The notes beneath the pieces are model-generated. The model was not told the DNA's origin and searched no databases. It saw only the letters and a program-made list of their open reading frames with translations. From contig NZ_JANCOJ010000001.1 of assembly GCF_024295625.1 (NCBI RefSeq), positions 682,001-746,000 on the forward strand: 64,000 bases of DNA, written 5' to 3'. Shown piece after piece: positions 37,842-48,100 of the stretch (the stretch's first letter is position 1; every line of letters starts with the position of its first letter). Source of the stretch: Streptococcus sp. CF8_St5-11. GTDB lineage: Bacteria > Bacillota > Bacilli > Lactobacillales > Streptococcaceae. A program made the translations under genes and the position numbers.

Positions 37842-40800
37842 ATGAATCAACAAAAAAATAGTGTCTCTGAAAAAGGGCACGGCTATTTTCGCAAGCGCAA
37901 CAAGGCATTAGTCTCTATGATTACCCTTTTTGGAGCCTTGATGTTAAGCTCTGTTGCCATGGCTGACGAGGTCAACACCAATCCGACTTCTGAGATCCCA
38001 TCAACCGCTCAACCAGTAGCAACCAATAGCAGTACTCCTACCACTACTAGTGAGGAAGTTGCTACAACTGAAGTTCCATCTTCTTCATCGGAATCAACAC
38101 CAACTGTAACTGCCACTCAATCGGTCAGTGCAGCTCCAGCAACTACTTATAATACTCCAAAAATCACCAACGACGTCACCTTTGATAAAGCGACTTATAA
38201 AAGTGGGGAAGACGTCCGCATCTCTATCAACAACCCTGAAGTGGTTTCATCTGATGTCACTGTCTCTCATTTAGATCAGGTCATTTATGAAAAGAAAAAC
38301 GTTGAAGGCGGCGAACTGACAATTCCAAGTACGGTCTTTTCACCTAATGCTGGATTTATCGTTGATGTCCTTGGTAAGAAAGCAGATGGCTCCCAAGCAT
38401 TTCATAAGGCAGCGGGTCTTGCTGTTGAAGATGACTGGACGATCTACCCACGTTATGGCGTGGTTGCCGGCTCAAAAGACAATCACAACTCCATCACCAA
38501 TGATCAGGTAGACGGCTACAAGAATAGTATTGACCAATTGGCCAATATGCATATCAACAACTACTTCTTCTACGACGTTTACAATACACCTGCCAACCCA
38601 TTCCCGGCAAATGTTGAACGTTTCACTCAAGATTGGGCGACTTTCTTGATTCCAAATAGCGAAACAGATCCTGACAAACGCAAGTCCTACTTACCTGTCA
38701 TCGATACAGAAGCAGTCAAAGAGCTGGTGGATCATGTCCATACGACTGGTGCCAAAGCCATGCTCTATAACATGATTTATGCGGTTTCCCTCGAAGAAGG
38801 GGTTCCAAATGAAGTGAAAAGTGCCATTGTTCGCAATCTACAAGACCATTTCAACTTTGGTAAAAAGGGGGATGTCACAGCGACCGATATCCAACAATTT
38901 CTTGATCCAGGCGATCCAAATTGGCAAAAATTTATCATTGAAGTCATGACCAAAGCCATGAAAGAAGGCGGCTTTGATGGATGGCAAGGGGATACCATGG
39001 GCTCTAACTGGGTGGAAAAAGTCAGTGAACCTGGAAAAGGCTTCTCTTTGAGCGAACACTATCCAGAACTAGCCACAGCTGCGACAGAGGCCCTCAAAAA
39101 AGAAGGCTATGACTTCATGATCAACGATATCTCTACTGGAGATGCTGATCGACTAGGAAAAACCAATGTCTCTGCACCTTATGCGGAAGTTTGGGGCGAT
39201 AGCATTGCCTATGACTCTACCTACCAAGCCTTGACGCGCCTTACCGAACGGATGCGTGATTTATACAAGGGGAAATCTCCTATCATCGCAGCCTATACCC
39301 ATCGTGGTAAAAATGCATCAGCCCTCAGCAAAGACAACGAATTGCTGACAGATGCTATTATCGCAGCGAGCGGTGGCTACCATATGACGACTGCAGCCCT
39401 CAATACTTCTCAAGATGCTAAAGGTTTTGGGGTGATCCAAGCAGAATGGTATCTCAATCAAAACCTACCAGTCAATGCCGACTTTGCCAATGCAGAATTC
39501 AACTACCAAGAATTCATCGTTGCTTATCAAGAACTTCTCCGCGGGCGCGACACCTTGGCACATGATACTCATCGGATTGTAGACAATACAAATGTACTGG
39601 TAAACGGCAACTTCATCGGATCCAACCTGGATAATGCTGACGGGGTTCAACCTGGAACCGTTTATACCATTACAAAAGAAACCAAGACAGGTGATCGGAT
39701 TGCTCACTTGATTAATTTGGTCGGCATTACAGAAAATAAATGGAACAGCGCTGTGAATACAACCGAAAAATTGACCAATATTCAAGCTTTTGTTCCACTC
39801 GGAAAAATCACAAAAGATCAGGCTGAACACGCCAGCATTTACTGGGCAACACCTGATGCTGTTGAAGGAAAATACAACATCAACCTTCGGGAAACAAGCG
39901 CAAATGTTTATTATGACGGAGGGGCTGGCCAATGGATGGCTGCTATCGATGTTCCTAGTCTAGATGTATGGGATATGCTCTATGTCAAACTCAATGAAGC
40001 CGCTCATGTTCTTTATCAAGATAAAAACGGAGTTGAGCTCGAACGTTCCAGTGACTTGGTTGGTCATACAGGTGAAAAGATCAACTACTCTACAAAAGAA
40101 ACCATTGCCAACTATTTGAAGAAAGGCTATGAACTAGTAGAGAATGGCTTCGATGCAGACGGACAACCAAACTTTGACCGCGACGCTACCAACACCAATG
40201 AAGATGGGGTTCAAGAGTTTATTGTCCGCTTGGCACCAAAAATTGTGGAATTTTCTGCAACACAGCCCATCCAAGCAGGTCAAGTTGTTCCAGGAGATAG
40301 CGAGGGGCGTGTCTATCCAACTCCTCTAGCTCCAGCTGGTCAAACAACGGCTGATCTGAATCATTTATCTGAAACAGTGATCCGTACAGTGACCTATGTA
40401 ACAGAGGATCAGGATGGATCTAACCGCCAGCCTGCAGGAATGGCTGATCAAACTGACAGCCTTCATTTCACTCGCAAGGGAACCATCAATTTGGTGACAG
40501 GCAAGACAAGTCTTGAAGACTGGACAGCGCAAGACGGCACAAGCTTTGTAGCTCTTGAAAATCCCGTCAAAAAAGACTATGTTGTCGTAGCAGAAGAATC
40601 AACTGATGCCATCACTTCTGATCTGACAAAAGCAGGAGAACATACTGGCATTCATGCTGATGCAGCAGACATCACAGATACGGTCATCTATCGCCCAGTC
40701 GGGGCTTATAAGATCAGCTATGCTACTGGTAAAGAACCAGCCCATGCTCAAAAAGAGATCCCTTATCTAAATGATCCCACAAATCCAACCGCCATCGCGT

Positions 40801-41729
40801 CTCCTACTGCTATCCTTCCTTACGTGGAGGGATTAGAGCCAAAAGATGCTCGTGGACAAGTCTTAAACCTTGTGGATCCTATTGACGAAACCAAAGGCTA
40901 TCTTCTTCCAAGCCCTGAGTCTCCAACAGTTGATACTGCTATTTCCTACACTATCACCAAAGGATCGGTCAGAGTACGATTCCTCACTGAGGGAGGCGAT
41001 ACTGATCTGCAAGAGGCGCAAAACCTCGCTACAGAGGCAGATTTCGGCACCAAGTACACCAGTGAGGCCCCAACAGAAATCACAAAAGATGGTCGTATCT
41101 ACCATCTAGTTGGACACCGTGCTGATTCTGCTGATCCAAGTGGCACAGTCACTAAGGGAATGAAAACCGTCATCTATGATTACAAGTTAGCTACGGGAAC
41201 GGTCATCGCGCGATTTGTCATCCAAGATACTAACACTGAATTGCAACCAGAGCTTGCTGTTGCAACAAATGTGGACAATGGAACCCATTACGTCGCTAGC
41301 GCACCAGATGAAATCTCCTACGACGGCCACATCTATGAACGGATCGGTGCAGCTGAACAAACTGGGAACGTAGAAGTGGGAACAACCATCTTGATCTTTG
41401 CCTACAAGGTCAAAGAAATCCCTACTCCACAACCATCCCCAGAAACAGAAAAAGAAGAAACAGTCAGCCCTCTTCCTTCCGTGACAAAAGCAAACACGAC
41501 TGATGCTCATGAAGAAAAGGGATCAGCACTTCTCTCTAACAAAGAAGAGGAGAAACCTCTTGAAACAACAAGCCAAAAAGAGGAACTCCCTGAAGTTGTT
41601 CCTAACACCCCTCAAGAAGGAACTCATCTACCTGCAACAGGTGAAGAAACCTCTCAGCTAGCCCTACTTGGACTTGGCCTCTTAGCAGGTCTGTCCAGTC
41701 TTATCCCTTACAAAAAGAAACAAGAGTAG
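37842..41729 (+). CDS. dex: Wall-anchored GH66 endo-dextranase, LPATG-anchored
   Basis: This secreted dextranase (1,295 residues) cleaves alpha-1,6-glucan. The order is: signal peptide (ITLFGALMLSSVAMA, cleavage near 41), Ser/Thr-rich linker, an N-terminal beta domain, the GH66 barrel, a C-terminal beta domain, then MucBP-like repeats (IRTVTYVTEDQDGSNRQPAG; GSVRVRFLTEGGDTDL; GTVIARFVIQDTNTEL), a charged stalk and LPATG near 1263. The catalytic residues appear as Asp384 in GWQGDTMG and Glu449 in YAEVWGDS, close to Asp385/Glu453 of S. mutans dextranase. It is longer than S. mutans DexA (850) because of the C-terminal repeats. The start at 37842 has GGGAG upstream and follows the predicted transcription start. 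The divergent neighbour binds glucan, so the two probably handle plaque dextran together. Confidence 0.93.
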   Translation: MNQQKNSVSEKGHGYFRKRNKALVSMITLFGALMLSSVAMADEVNTNPTSEIPSTAQPVATNSSTPTTTSEEVATTEVPSSSSESTPTVTATQSVSAAPATTYNTPKITNDVTFDKATYKSGEDVRISINNPEVVSSDVTVSHLDQVIYEKKNVEGGELTIPSTVFSPNAGFIVDVLGKKADGSQAFHKAAGLAVEDDWTIYPRYGVVAGSKDNHNSITNDQVDGYKNSIDQLANMHINNYFFYDVYNTPANPFPANVERFTQDWATFLIPNSETDPDKRKSYLPVIDTEAVKELVDHVHTTGAKAMLYNMIYAVSLEEGVPNEVKSAIVRNLQDHFNFGKKGDVTATDIQQFLDPGDPNWQKFIIEVMTKAMKEGGFDGWQGDTMGSNWVEKVSEPGKGFSLSEHYPELATAATEALKKEGYDFMINDISTGDADRLGKTNVSAPYAEVWGDSIAYDSTYQALTRLTERMRDLYKGKSPIIAAYTHRGKNASALSKDNELLTDAIIAASGGYHMTTAALNTSQDAKGFGVIQAEWYLNQNLPVNADFANAEFNYQEFIVAYQELLRGRDTLAHDTHRIVDNTNVLVNGNFIGSNLDNADGVQPGTVYTITKETKTGDRIAHLINLVGITENKWNSAVNTTEKLTNIQAFVPLGKITKDQAEHASIYWATPDAVEGKYNINLRETSANVYYDGGAGQWMAAIDVPSLDVWDMLYVKLNEAAHVLYQDKNGVELERSSDLVGHTGEKINYSTKETIANYLKKGYELVENGFDADGQPNFDRDATNTNEDGVQEFIVRLAPKIVEFSATQPIQAGQVVPGDSEGRVYPTPLAPAGQTTADLNHLSETVIRTVTYVTEDQDGSNRQPAGMADQTDSLHFTRKGTINLVTGKTSLEDWTAQDGTSFVALENPVKKDYVVVAEESTDAITSDLTKAGEHTGIHADAADITDTVIYRPVGAYKISYATGKEPAHAQKEIPYLNDPTNPTAIASPTAILPYVEGLEPKDARGQVLNLVDPIDETKGYLLPSPESPTVDTAISYTITKGSVRVRFLTEGGDTDLQEAQNLATEADFGTKYTSEAPTEITKDGRIYHLVGHRADSADPSGTVTKGMKTVIYDYKLATGTVIARFVIQDTNTELQPELAVATNVDNGTHYVASAPDEISYDGHIYERIGAAEQTGNVEVGTTILIFAYKVKEIPTPQPSPETEKEETVSPLPSVTKANTTDAHEEKGSALLSNKEEEKPLETTSQKEELPEVVPNTPQEGTHLPATGEETSQLALLGLGLLAGLSSLIPYKKKQE

Positions 41730-41745
41730 ATCCCAAACACAAAGA

Positions 41746-41784
41746 AACTTCCTATGGAATTCTGTTCCAAGGAAGTTTTTTTAT
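41746..41784 (+). terminator. Terminator after the dextranase gene
   Basis: An approximately 13-bp stem (AACTTCCTATGGAA/TTCCAAGGAAGTT, one bulge) lies 17 nt after the stop and is followed by TTTTTTTATATT. Confidence 0.85.
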
Positions 41785-41795
41785 ATTTATACAAC

Positions 41796-41936
41796 TCATT
41801 CAGAGTCTAGATCCCTTTTATGAGGGTGACTGACGACAATAAGGGTGTGAAGTACTACCACTCCAAACCCTACTGTATTCCAATTCAAAGTGGATTCATT
41901 CCCCTTGTTGCCGGCAGTTTGAAAGATCAAATTGCT
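41796..41936 (-). pseudogene. Decayed sorting-signal remnant of a wall-anchored protein
   Basis: On the minus strand an open stretch codes FQTAGNKGNESTLNWN, then a hydrophobic VGFGVVVLHTLIVV and a positive HPHKRD before a stop. This has the layout of a C-terminal cell-wall sorting signal with a degraded motif (FQTAG in place of LPxTG). In-frame stops (TAA, TAG) lie directly upstream and no start or body remains, so it reads as the end of a deleted surface-protein gene. The rest of 41940-42077 holds nothing but a repeated AATTTTACTGAAACT (41974 and 42015). Confidence 0.4.
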
Positions 41937-42077
41937 TTACTAGTATACTGTTTTCTCTACTTCAAGTCAATGAAATTTTACTGAAACTAGTAACCGAATG
42001 AAATGAATATATAGAATTTTACTGAAACTTTTTCATCACATTTATGCATGTTTTTCTAAGTTTCCAATACCAAACAA

Positions 42078-42107
42078 AGAGGCCTTGCTCTTTCGAGCAA
42101 AGCCTCT
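42078..42107 (-). terminator. Terminator after the giant isopeptide-domain protein gene
   Basis: A 13-bp stem AGAGGCCTTGCTC/GAGCAAAGCCTCT with a 4-nt loop and one mismatch is followed by TTTGTTTGG on the minus strand. A second weaker inverted pair AAAATTG/CAATTTT lies between it and the stop. Confidence 0.75.
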
Positions 42108-42164
42108 TCCTGTTGGATCTAAAATTGTCACCTCATCAACAAGTTTGCTGATGTCACCTCAATT

Positions 42165-45100
42165 TTAGTCTTCGCGTTTTTTGCGTTTTGCAAGTCCCGC
42201 AAGGCCAACCATACCAAGTGCAGCACCTAACAATGCAGCAGATGCTGATTGTTCTTCACCAGTTTCAGGAAGTGCTGGAGCTGGAGGAGTTGTAGGTGTT
42301 GGTGGCGTTGGTGGTGTTGGCGGTGTTGTTGGTGGTGTTGGTGGTGTTGGTGGTGTTGGTGGCGTTGTCGGCGGTGTTGTCGGTGGTGTATTCGGTGGTG
42401 TTGTTGGTGGTGTATTTGGCGGTGTTGTTGGCGGTGTTGTTGGCGGAATAACAGTGTTGTTAAACTCTGTATCTTCTGGCAACTGAGTAATAGCCGTCAA
42501 TACTTTACCGTCTTTGTTAATCATAATACCCACAGTGGCAACCATCTTATCGTATTCGATGCTAGAATCTGTGCCACGGATTTCTTCTACATGGTAGAGA
42601 TGAGTTCCTTCTTCACCACGTTTGAATTCAAGATTTGAGAAGGTGATCTTACCAGCCGCATCATTGGTTACGGTTTCGATCACATTTCCTTTTTCGTCCT
42701 TAAGAACGAAGCTGAATTCACCAGCCTTCAATGCACGACCTTCCAATTTCTTAGTGAATTGGAATTGAACCTTAACTGGAATGTTGACTACACGTTTTTC
42801 AGTTGGTTTTTCTGGTTTTTCTACAGTCTTCTTAGTTGGATCGTATTGGTGTACGATTTGTGAAGCTGTATTTTCAATGTCCACACCATCTTGAGCAGAT
42901 TGTTTAATTTCTGCAGGAATTTCAAACTTGTAGTAACGTCCAAAGGCCAACTTAGTTGTGTCGATAACTTGTGTATTTTCTGCATCGCCAAGTGACTTAG
43001 TCAAGTCTGCTTTAGATGTTGCAGTAATCACACCGTTTTCAACCTTGATATCAAACTTAGCTGTTACATCTTCTCCTGTTACAGAGTCGTATGCCTTAAT
43101 ATCAGCTCCGTTGACAGTCAAGTTTGCACTGTCATATTTATCTGTAACACCAACAGATTGAATATTGTGTGCTTCAGTGAATTTAGTTGTATCCAACCAT
43201 ACTTGGTAGTATACTTTATCACCTTTCTTGAGTGTCTTCGTATTGATATTTTGAGCTTCGTTGTTATCAGTCTTATCAACGTAAGGATTTGCATTTGTGT
43301 CCGCAACTTTATTCTTCAACTCGTCATCATCGTCGAGAAGTTTCACACCTGTAAGATCGAATTTAGATTCGTTCAAGATGTATTTCTCTGGGTTGAATTC
43401 TGGAGTTTCAGGTGGGCGAACAGTGTTATTGAATTCTTTGTCTGATGGATCCGTTACCTTAGTAAGGAGAGCTTTCGCTGTTCCATCATGAGAAACTTCA
43501 ACTGTTACAACTGCTTTCATCGTGTCATAAGTAACGGTTGTATCAGTTCCTTTGACTTCTTCTACAGTGTAGTTGTAAGTTCCTTCTTGACCTTTCTTGA
43601 ATTCAAGAGCTGAGAACTTAACGTTACCAGATGCATCGTTCTTAACTGTTTCAACAACTTTACCTGTTGAATCTTTAAGTACAAAGCTGAATTCGTTAGC
43701 TTTAAGCTCACGGCCTTCCAAACGTTTCGTGAAGTTGAATTCTACTGAAACAGGGATGTTTACAACACGTTTTTCAGTTGGTTTGTTTGGTTTCTTCACT
43801 GTCTTGCTTGTTGGATCGTATTGGTGAACGATTTGAGCCGCAGTGTTTTCAATATCCGCACCACCTTTAACAGTATCTTTCACTGTTGCTGGGATGTCGA
43901 ACTTGTAGTAACGTCCAAACGCAAACTTAGTTGTGTCGATCACTGGAGTATTTTCTGCGTCTCCAAGTGACTTAGTCAAGTCCGCTTTAGAAGTTGCAGA
44001 GATCACACCGTTTTCAACCTTGATATCAAATTTAGCAGTCACATCTTCGCCTGTTACAGAGTCGTAAGCTTTGACGTTTGCAACATTGATGTCAAGCTTG
44101 TCTTCTTCGTAGTCATCAGTAACACCAACAGATTGGATGTTGTGCGCTTCAGTGAACTTAGTTGTATCCAACCATACTTGGTAAACAACCTTATCGCCAC
44201 GTTTCACTGTCTTAGTATTGATGTTAGCTGCTTCATTATTGTCAGCCTTATCAGCGTAAGGATTTGCGTTTGTTTCCGCAACCTTGTCTGCCAATTCTTT
44301 ATCATCATCAAGAAGTGATTTACCAGTAAGGTCGAATTTCTCATCGTTCAAGATGTATTTCTCTGGGTTGAACTCTGGAGTTTCTGGAGGAGTCACCTTG
44401 TTGTTAAATTCTTTATCCGCAATGTCGCCTACAGTCGCGATCAGAACTTTAGCTTTTCCGTCGTGTGAAACTGTGACTGTTACATTCGCTTTCATTGTGT
44501 CGTATGTAACGGTTGCGTCTGTTCCTTTAACTTCTTCTACTGTGTAGTTGTGAACGCCTTCTTGACCTTTCTTGAATTCAAGTTTAGAGAACTTAACGTT
44601 ACCTGAGGCATCGTTCTTAACAGTTTCAAGAGTCTTACCTTCTGAATCTTTAAGCACGAAGCTGAATTCATTGGCTTTAAGCTCACGGCCTTCCATACGT
44701 TTAGTAAAGTTGAATTCCACTTCAACTGGCACGCTGTTGACACGTTTTTCAGTTGGTTTGTTTGGTTTTTCAACTTTCTTAGTAGTTGGGTTGTAGTAGT
44801 TTACAACTTGAGCCGCAGTGTTTTCGATGTCTACTCCACCTTTAACGTCAGCTTTCACTGTAGCTGGGATATCAAACTTGTAGTAACGTCCGAATTCGAA
44901 TTTAGTTGTGTCGATGACTTGTGTGTTTTCCGCATCGCCAAGTGACTTAGTAAAGCCATCTTTAAGGGTTGCAGTGATCACACCGTTGTTCACAGTGATA
45001 TCGAATTTATCTGTTACTTCTGCACCTGTTACTGAATCGTAAGCTTTGATCTTAGTAGAATCAAGTTCCAACTTAGTTTCATCGTAGTCATCTGAGATTC

Positions 45101-48100
45101 CTACTGATTGGATGTTGTCCTTGTTAGCTGTGTCGAATTTAGTTGTATCCAACCATACTTGGTAAACCAACTTGTCGCCACGTTTCACAGTCTTGGTATT
45201 CAAGTTTTGTTTTTCGTTGTTTGATGCATCGTCCGCATATGGGTTCGCATTGGTATCTGCGTACTTGTCTGCCAACTCTTTGTCATCATCAACGAGCTTG
45301 TCACCTGTGATATCGAATTTCTCTTCAGAAACAACGTATTTCTCTGGTTGGAACTTAGGTTCTTCTGGAGGAGTTACACGGTTGTTAAATTCTTTATCCG
45401 CAATGTCGCCTACAGTCGCGATCAGAACTTTAGCAGTACCATCGTGTTTAACTGTAACTGTTACATTCGCTTTCATTGTGTCGTATGTAACGGTTGCGTC
45501 GCTTCCTTTAACTTCTTCTACTGTGTAGTTGTGAACGCCTTCTTGACCTTTCTTGAATTCAAGTTTAGAGAACTTAACGTTACCAGAAGCATCATTGCTT
45601 ACAGTTTCAAGAGTCTTACCTGTTGAATCTTTAAGCACGAAGCTGAATTCGTTAGCTTTAAGCTCACGGCCTTCCAAGCGTTTCGTGAAGTTGAATTCTA
45701 CTTCAACTGGAACGTTGTTTACACGTTTTTCAGTTGGTTTGCTTGGTTTTTCAACTTTCTTAGTTGTTGGGTTGTAGTAGTTAACTACTTGAGCCGCAGT
45801 ATTTTCAATATCTACACCGCCAGGAATGTCTGCGTTCACAGTTGCTGGAATGTCAAATTTATAGTAGCGTCCAAACTCGAACTTAGTAGTGTCGATGATT
45901 TGAGTGTTTTCAGCATCACCAAGTGACTTAGTGAAGCCATCTTTGAGGTTAGCTGTGATTACACCGTTAGCGATTGAGATGTCAAACTTAGATGTAACAT
46001 CCGCACCTGATACTGAATCGTATGCCTTGATGTCTGAAGCATTCACAGTCAACTTAGTTTCATCGAAGTCATCTGTGATACCAACTGTTTGGATGTTATC
46101 CTTGTTAGCTGCATCAAATTGAGTCGTGTCAAGCCATACTTGGTAATAAAGTTTTTGGCCACGTTTCACAGTCTTGGTGTTCAAGTTTTCTGCTTCGTTG
46201 TTTGATGCATCGTCCGCATATGGGTTAGCGTTTGTATCCGCAACCTTGTTAGCCAATTCTTTGTCATCATCAACGAGTTTCGTACCTGTTACATCAAATT
46301 TCGCTTTAGAAACAACATATTTTTCAGGGTTGAACTTAGGTTCTTCTGGAGGAGTGACACGGTTGTTAAATTCTTTATCCGCAATGTCGCCTACAGTTGC
46401 GATCAGAACTTTAGCTGTTCCGTCGTGTTTCACTGTAACTGTTACATTCGCTTTCATTGTGTCGTATGTAACGGTTGCGTCTGTTCCTTTAACTTCTTCT
46501 ACTGTGTAGTTGTGAACACCTTCGTCACCCTTCTTGAATTCAAGAGCTTTGAACTTAACGTTACCAGATGCATCATTGCTTACAGTCTCAACTTCTTTAC
46601 CAGTTGAATCTTTAAGCACGAAGCTGAATTCATTAGTTTTAAGCTCACGGCCTTCCAAACGTTTCGTGAAGTTGAATCCTACTTCAACTGGAACGTTGTT
46701 AACACGTTTTTCAGTTGGTTTGTTTGGTTTTTCAACTGTCTTGCTTACTGGGTTGTAGTAGTTAACTACTTGAGCCGCAGTATTTTCGATGTCTGCACCA
46801 CCAGGAACATCGTTCTTAACAGTTGCTGGAATATCAAACTTGTAGTAACGTCCGAATTCGAATTTAGTTGTATCAATGATTTGAGTGTTTTCCGCATCGC
46901 CAAGTGACTTAGTGAAGCCATCTTTAAGAGTTGCAGTCATCACACCGTTGTTCACAGTGATATCGAATTTATTTGTAACATCAGCTCCAGTTACTGAATC
47001 GTAAGCTTTGATTGCTGAACCATCTACATCAACCTTAGTTTCGTCAAAGTCATCTGTAATTCCTACAGTTTGAACGTTGTCTTTGTTAGCTGCGTCGAAT
47101 TTAGTTGTATCCAACCATACTTGGTAGTAGATCTTTTCGCCGCGTTTAACAGACTTAGTATTGATGTTTTCTGCTTCGTTGTTGTCTGTTTTGTCTACAT
47201 ATGGATCGGTATTTGTTTCACCATATTTATCAGTCAACTCGGCATCATCATCAAGAAGCTTGTTATCAGTGATAGAGAATTTCGCTGTATTCAATACGTA
47301 TTTCTCTGGTTGGAACTTAGGTTCTTCTGGAGGAGTCACACGGTTGTTAAATTCTTTATCCGCAATGTCGCCTACAGTTGCGATAAGTACTTTAGCTGTA
47401 CCATCGTGTTTCACTGTGACTGTTACATTCGCTTTCATTGTGTCGTATGTAACGGTTGCGTCGCTTCCTTTAACTTCTTCTACTGTGTAGTTGTGAACAC
47501 CTTCGTCACCCTTCTTGAATTCAAGAGCTTTGAACTTAACGTTACCAGAAGCATCATTGCTTACAGTCTCAACTTCTTTACCAGTTGAATCTTTAAGAAC
47601 GAAGCTGAATTCATTGGCTTTAAGTTCACGGCCTTCCAAACGTTTAGTGAAGTTGAATTCCACTTCAACTGGAACGTTGTTTACACGTTTTTCAGTTGGT
47701 TTGCTTGGTTTTTCAACTTTCTTAGTTGTTGGGTTGTAGTAGTTAACTACTTGAGCCGCAGTATTTTCAATATCTACACCACCAGGTACATCAGCTTTCA
47801 CTTTTGTTGGGATGTCGAACTTGTAGTAACGGCCGAATTCGAATTTAGTTGTGTCGATCACTTGTGTGTTTTCTGCGTCGCCAAGTGACTTAGTGAAGCC
47901 ATCTTTAAGGGTTGCAGTAATCACACCGTTGTTCACAGCGATATCGAATTTATCTGTTACTTCTGCGCCTGTTACTGAATCGTAAGCTTTGATCTTAGTA
48001 GAATCAAGTTCCAACTTCGCTTCATCGTAGTCATCTGAGATTCCTACTGATTGGATGTTGTCCTTGTTAGATGCGTCGAATTTAGTTGTATCCAACCATA

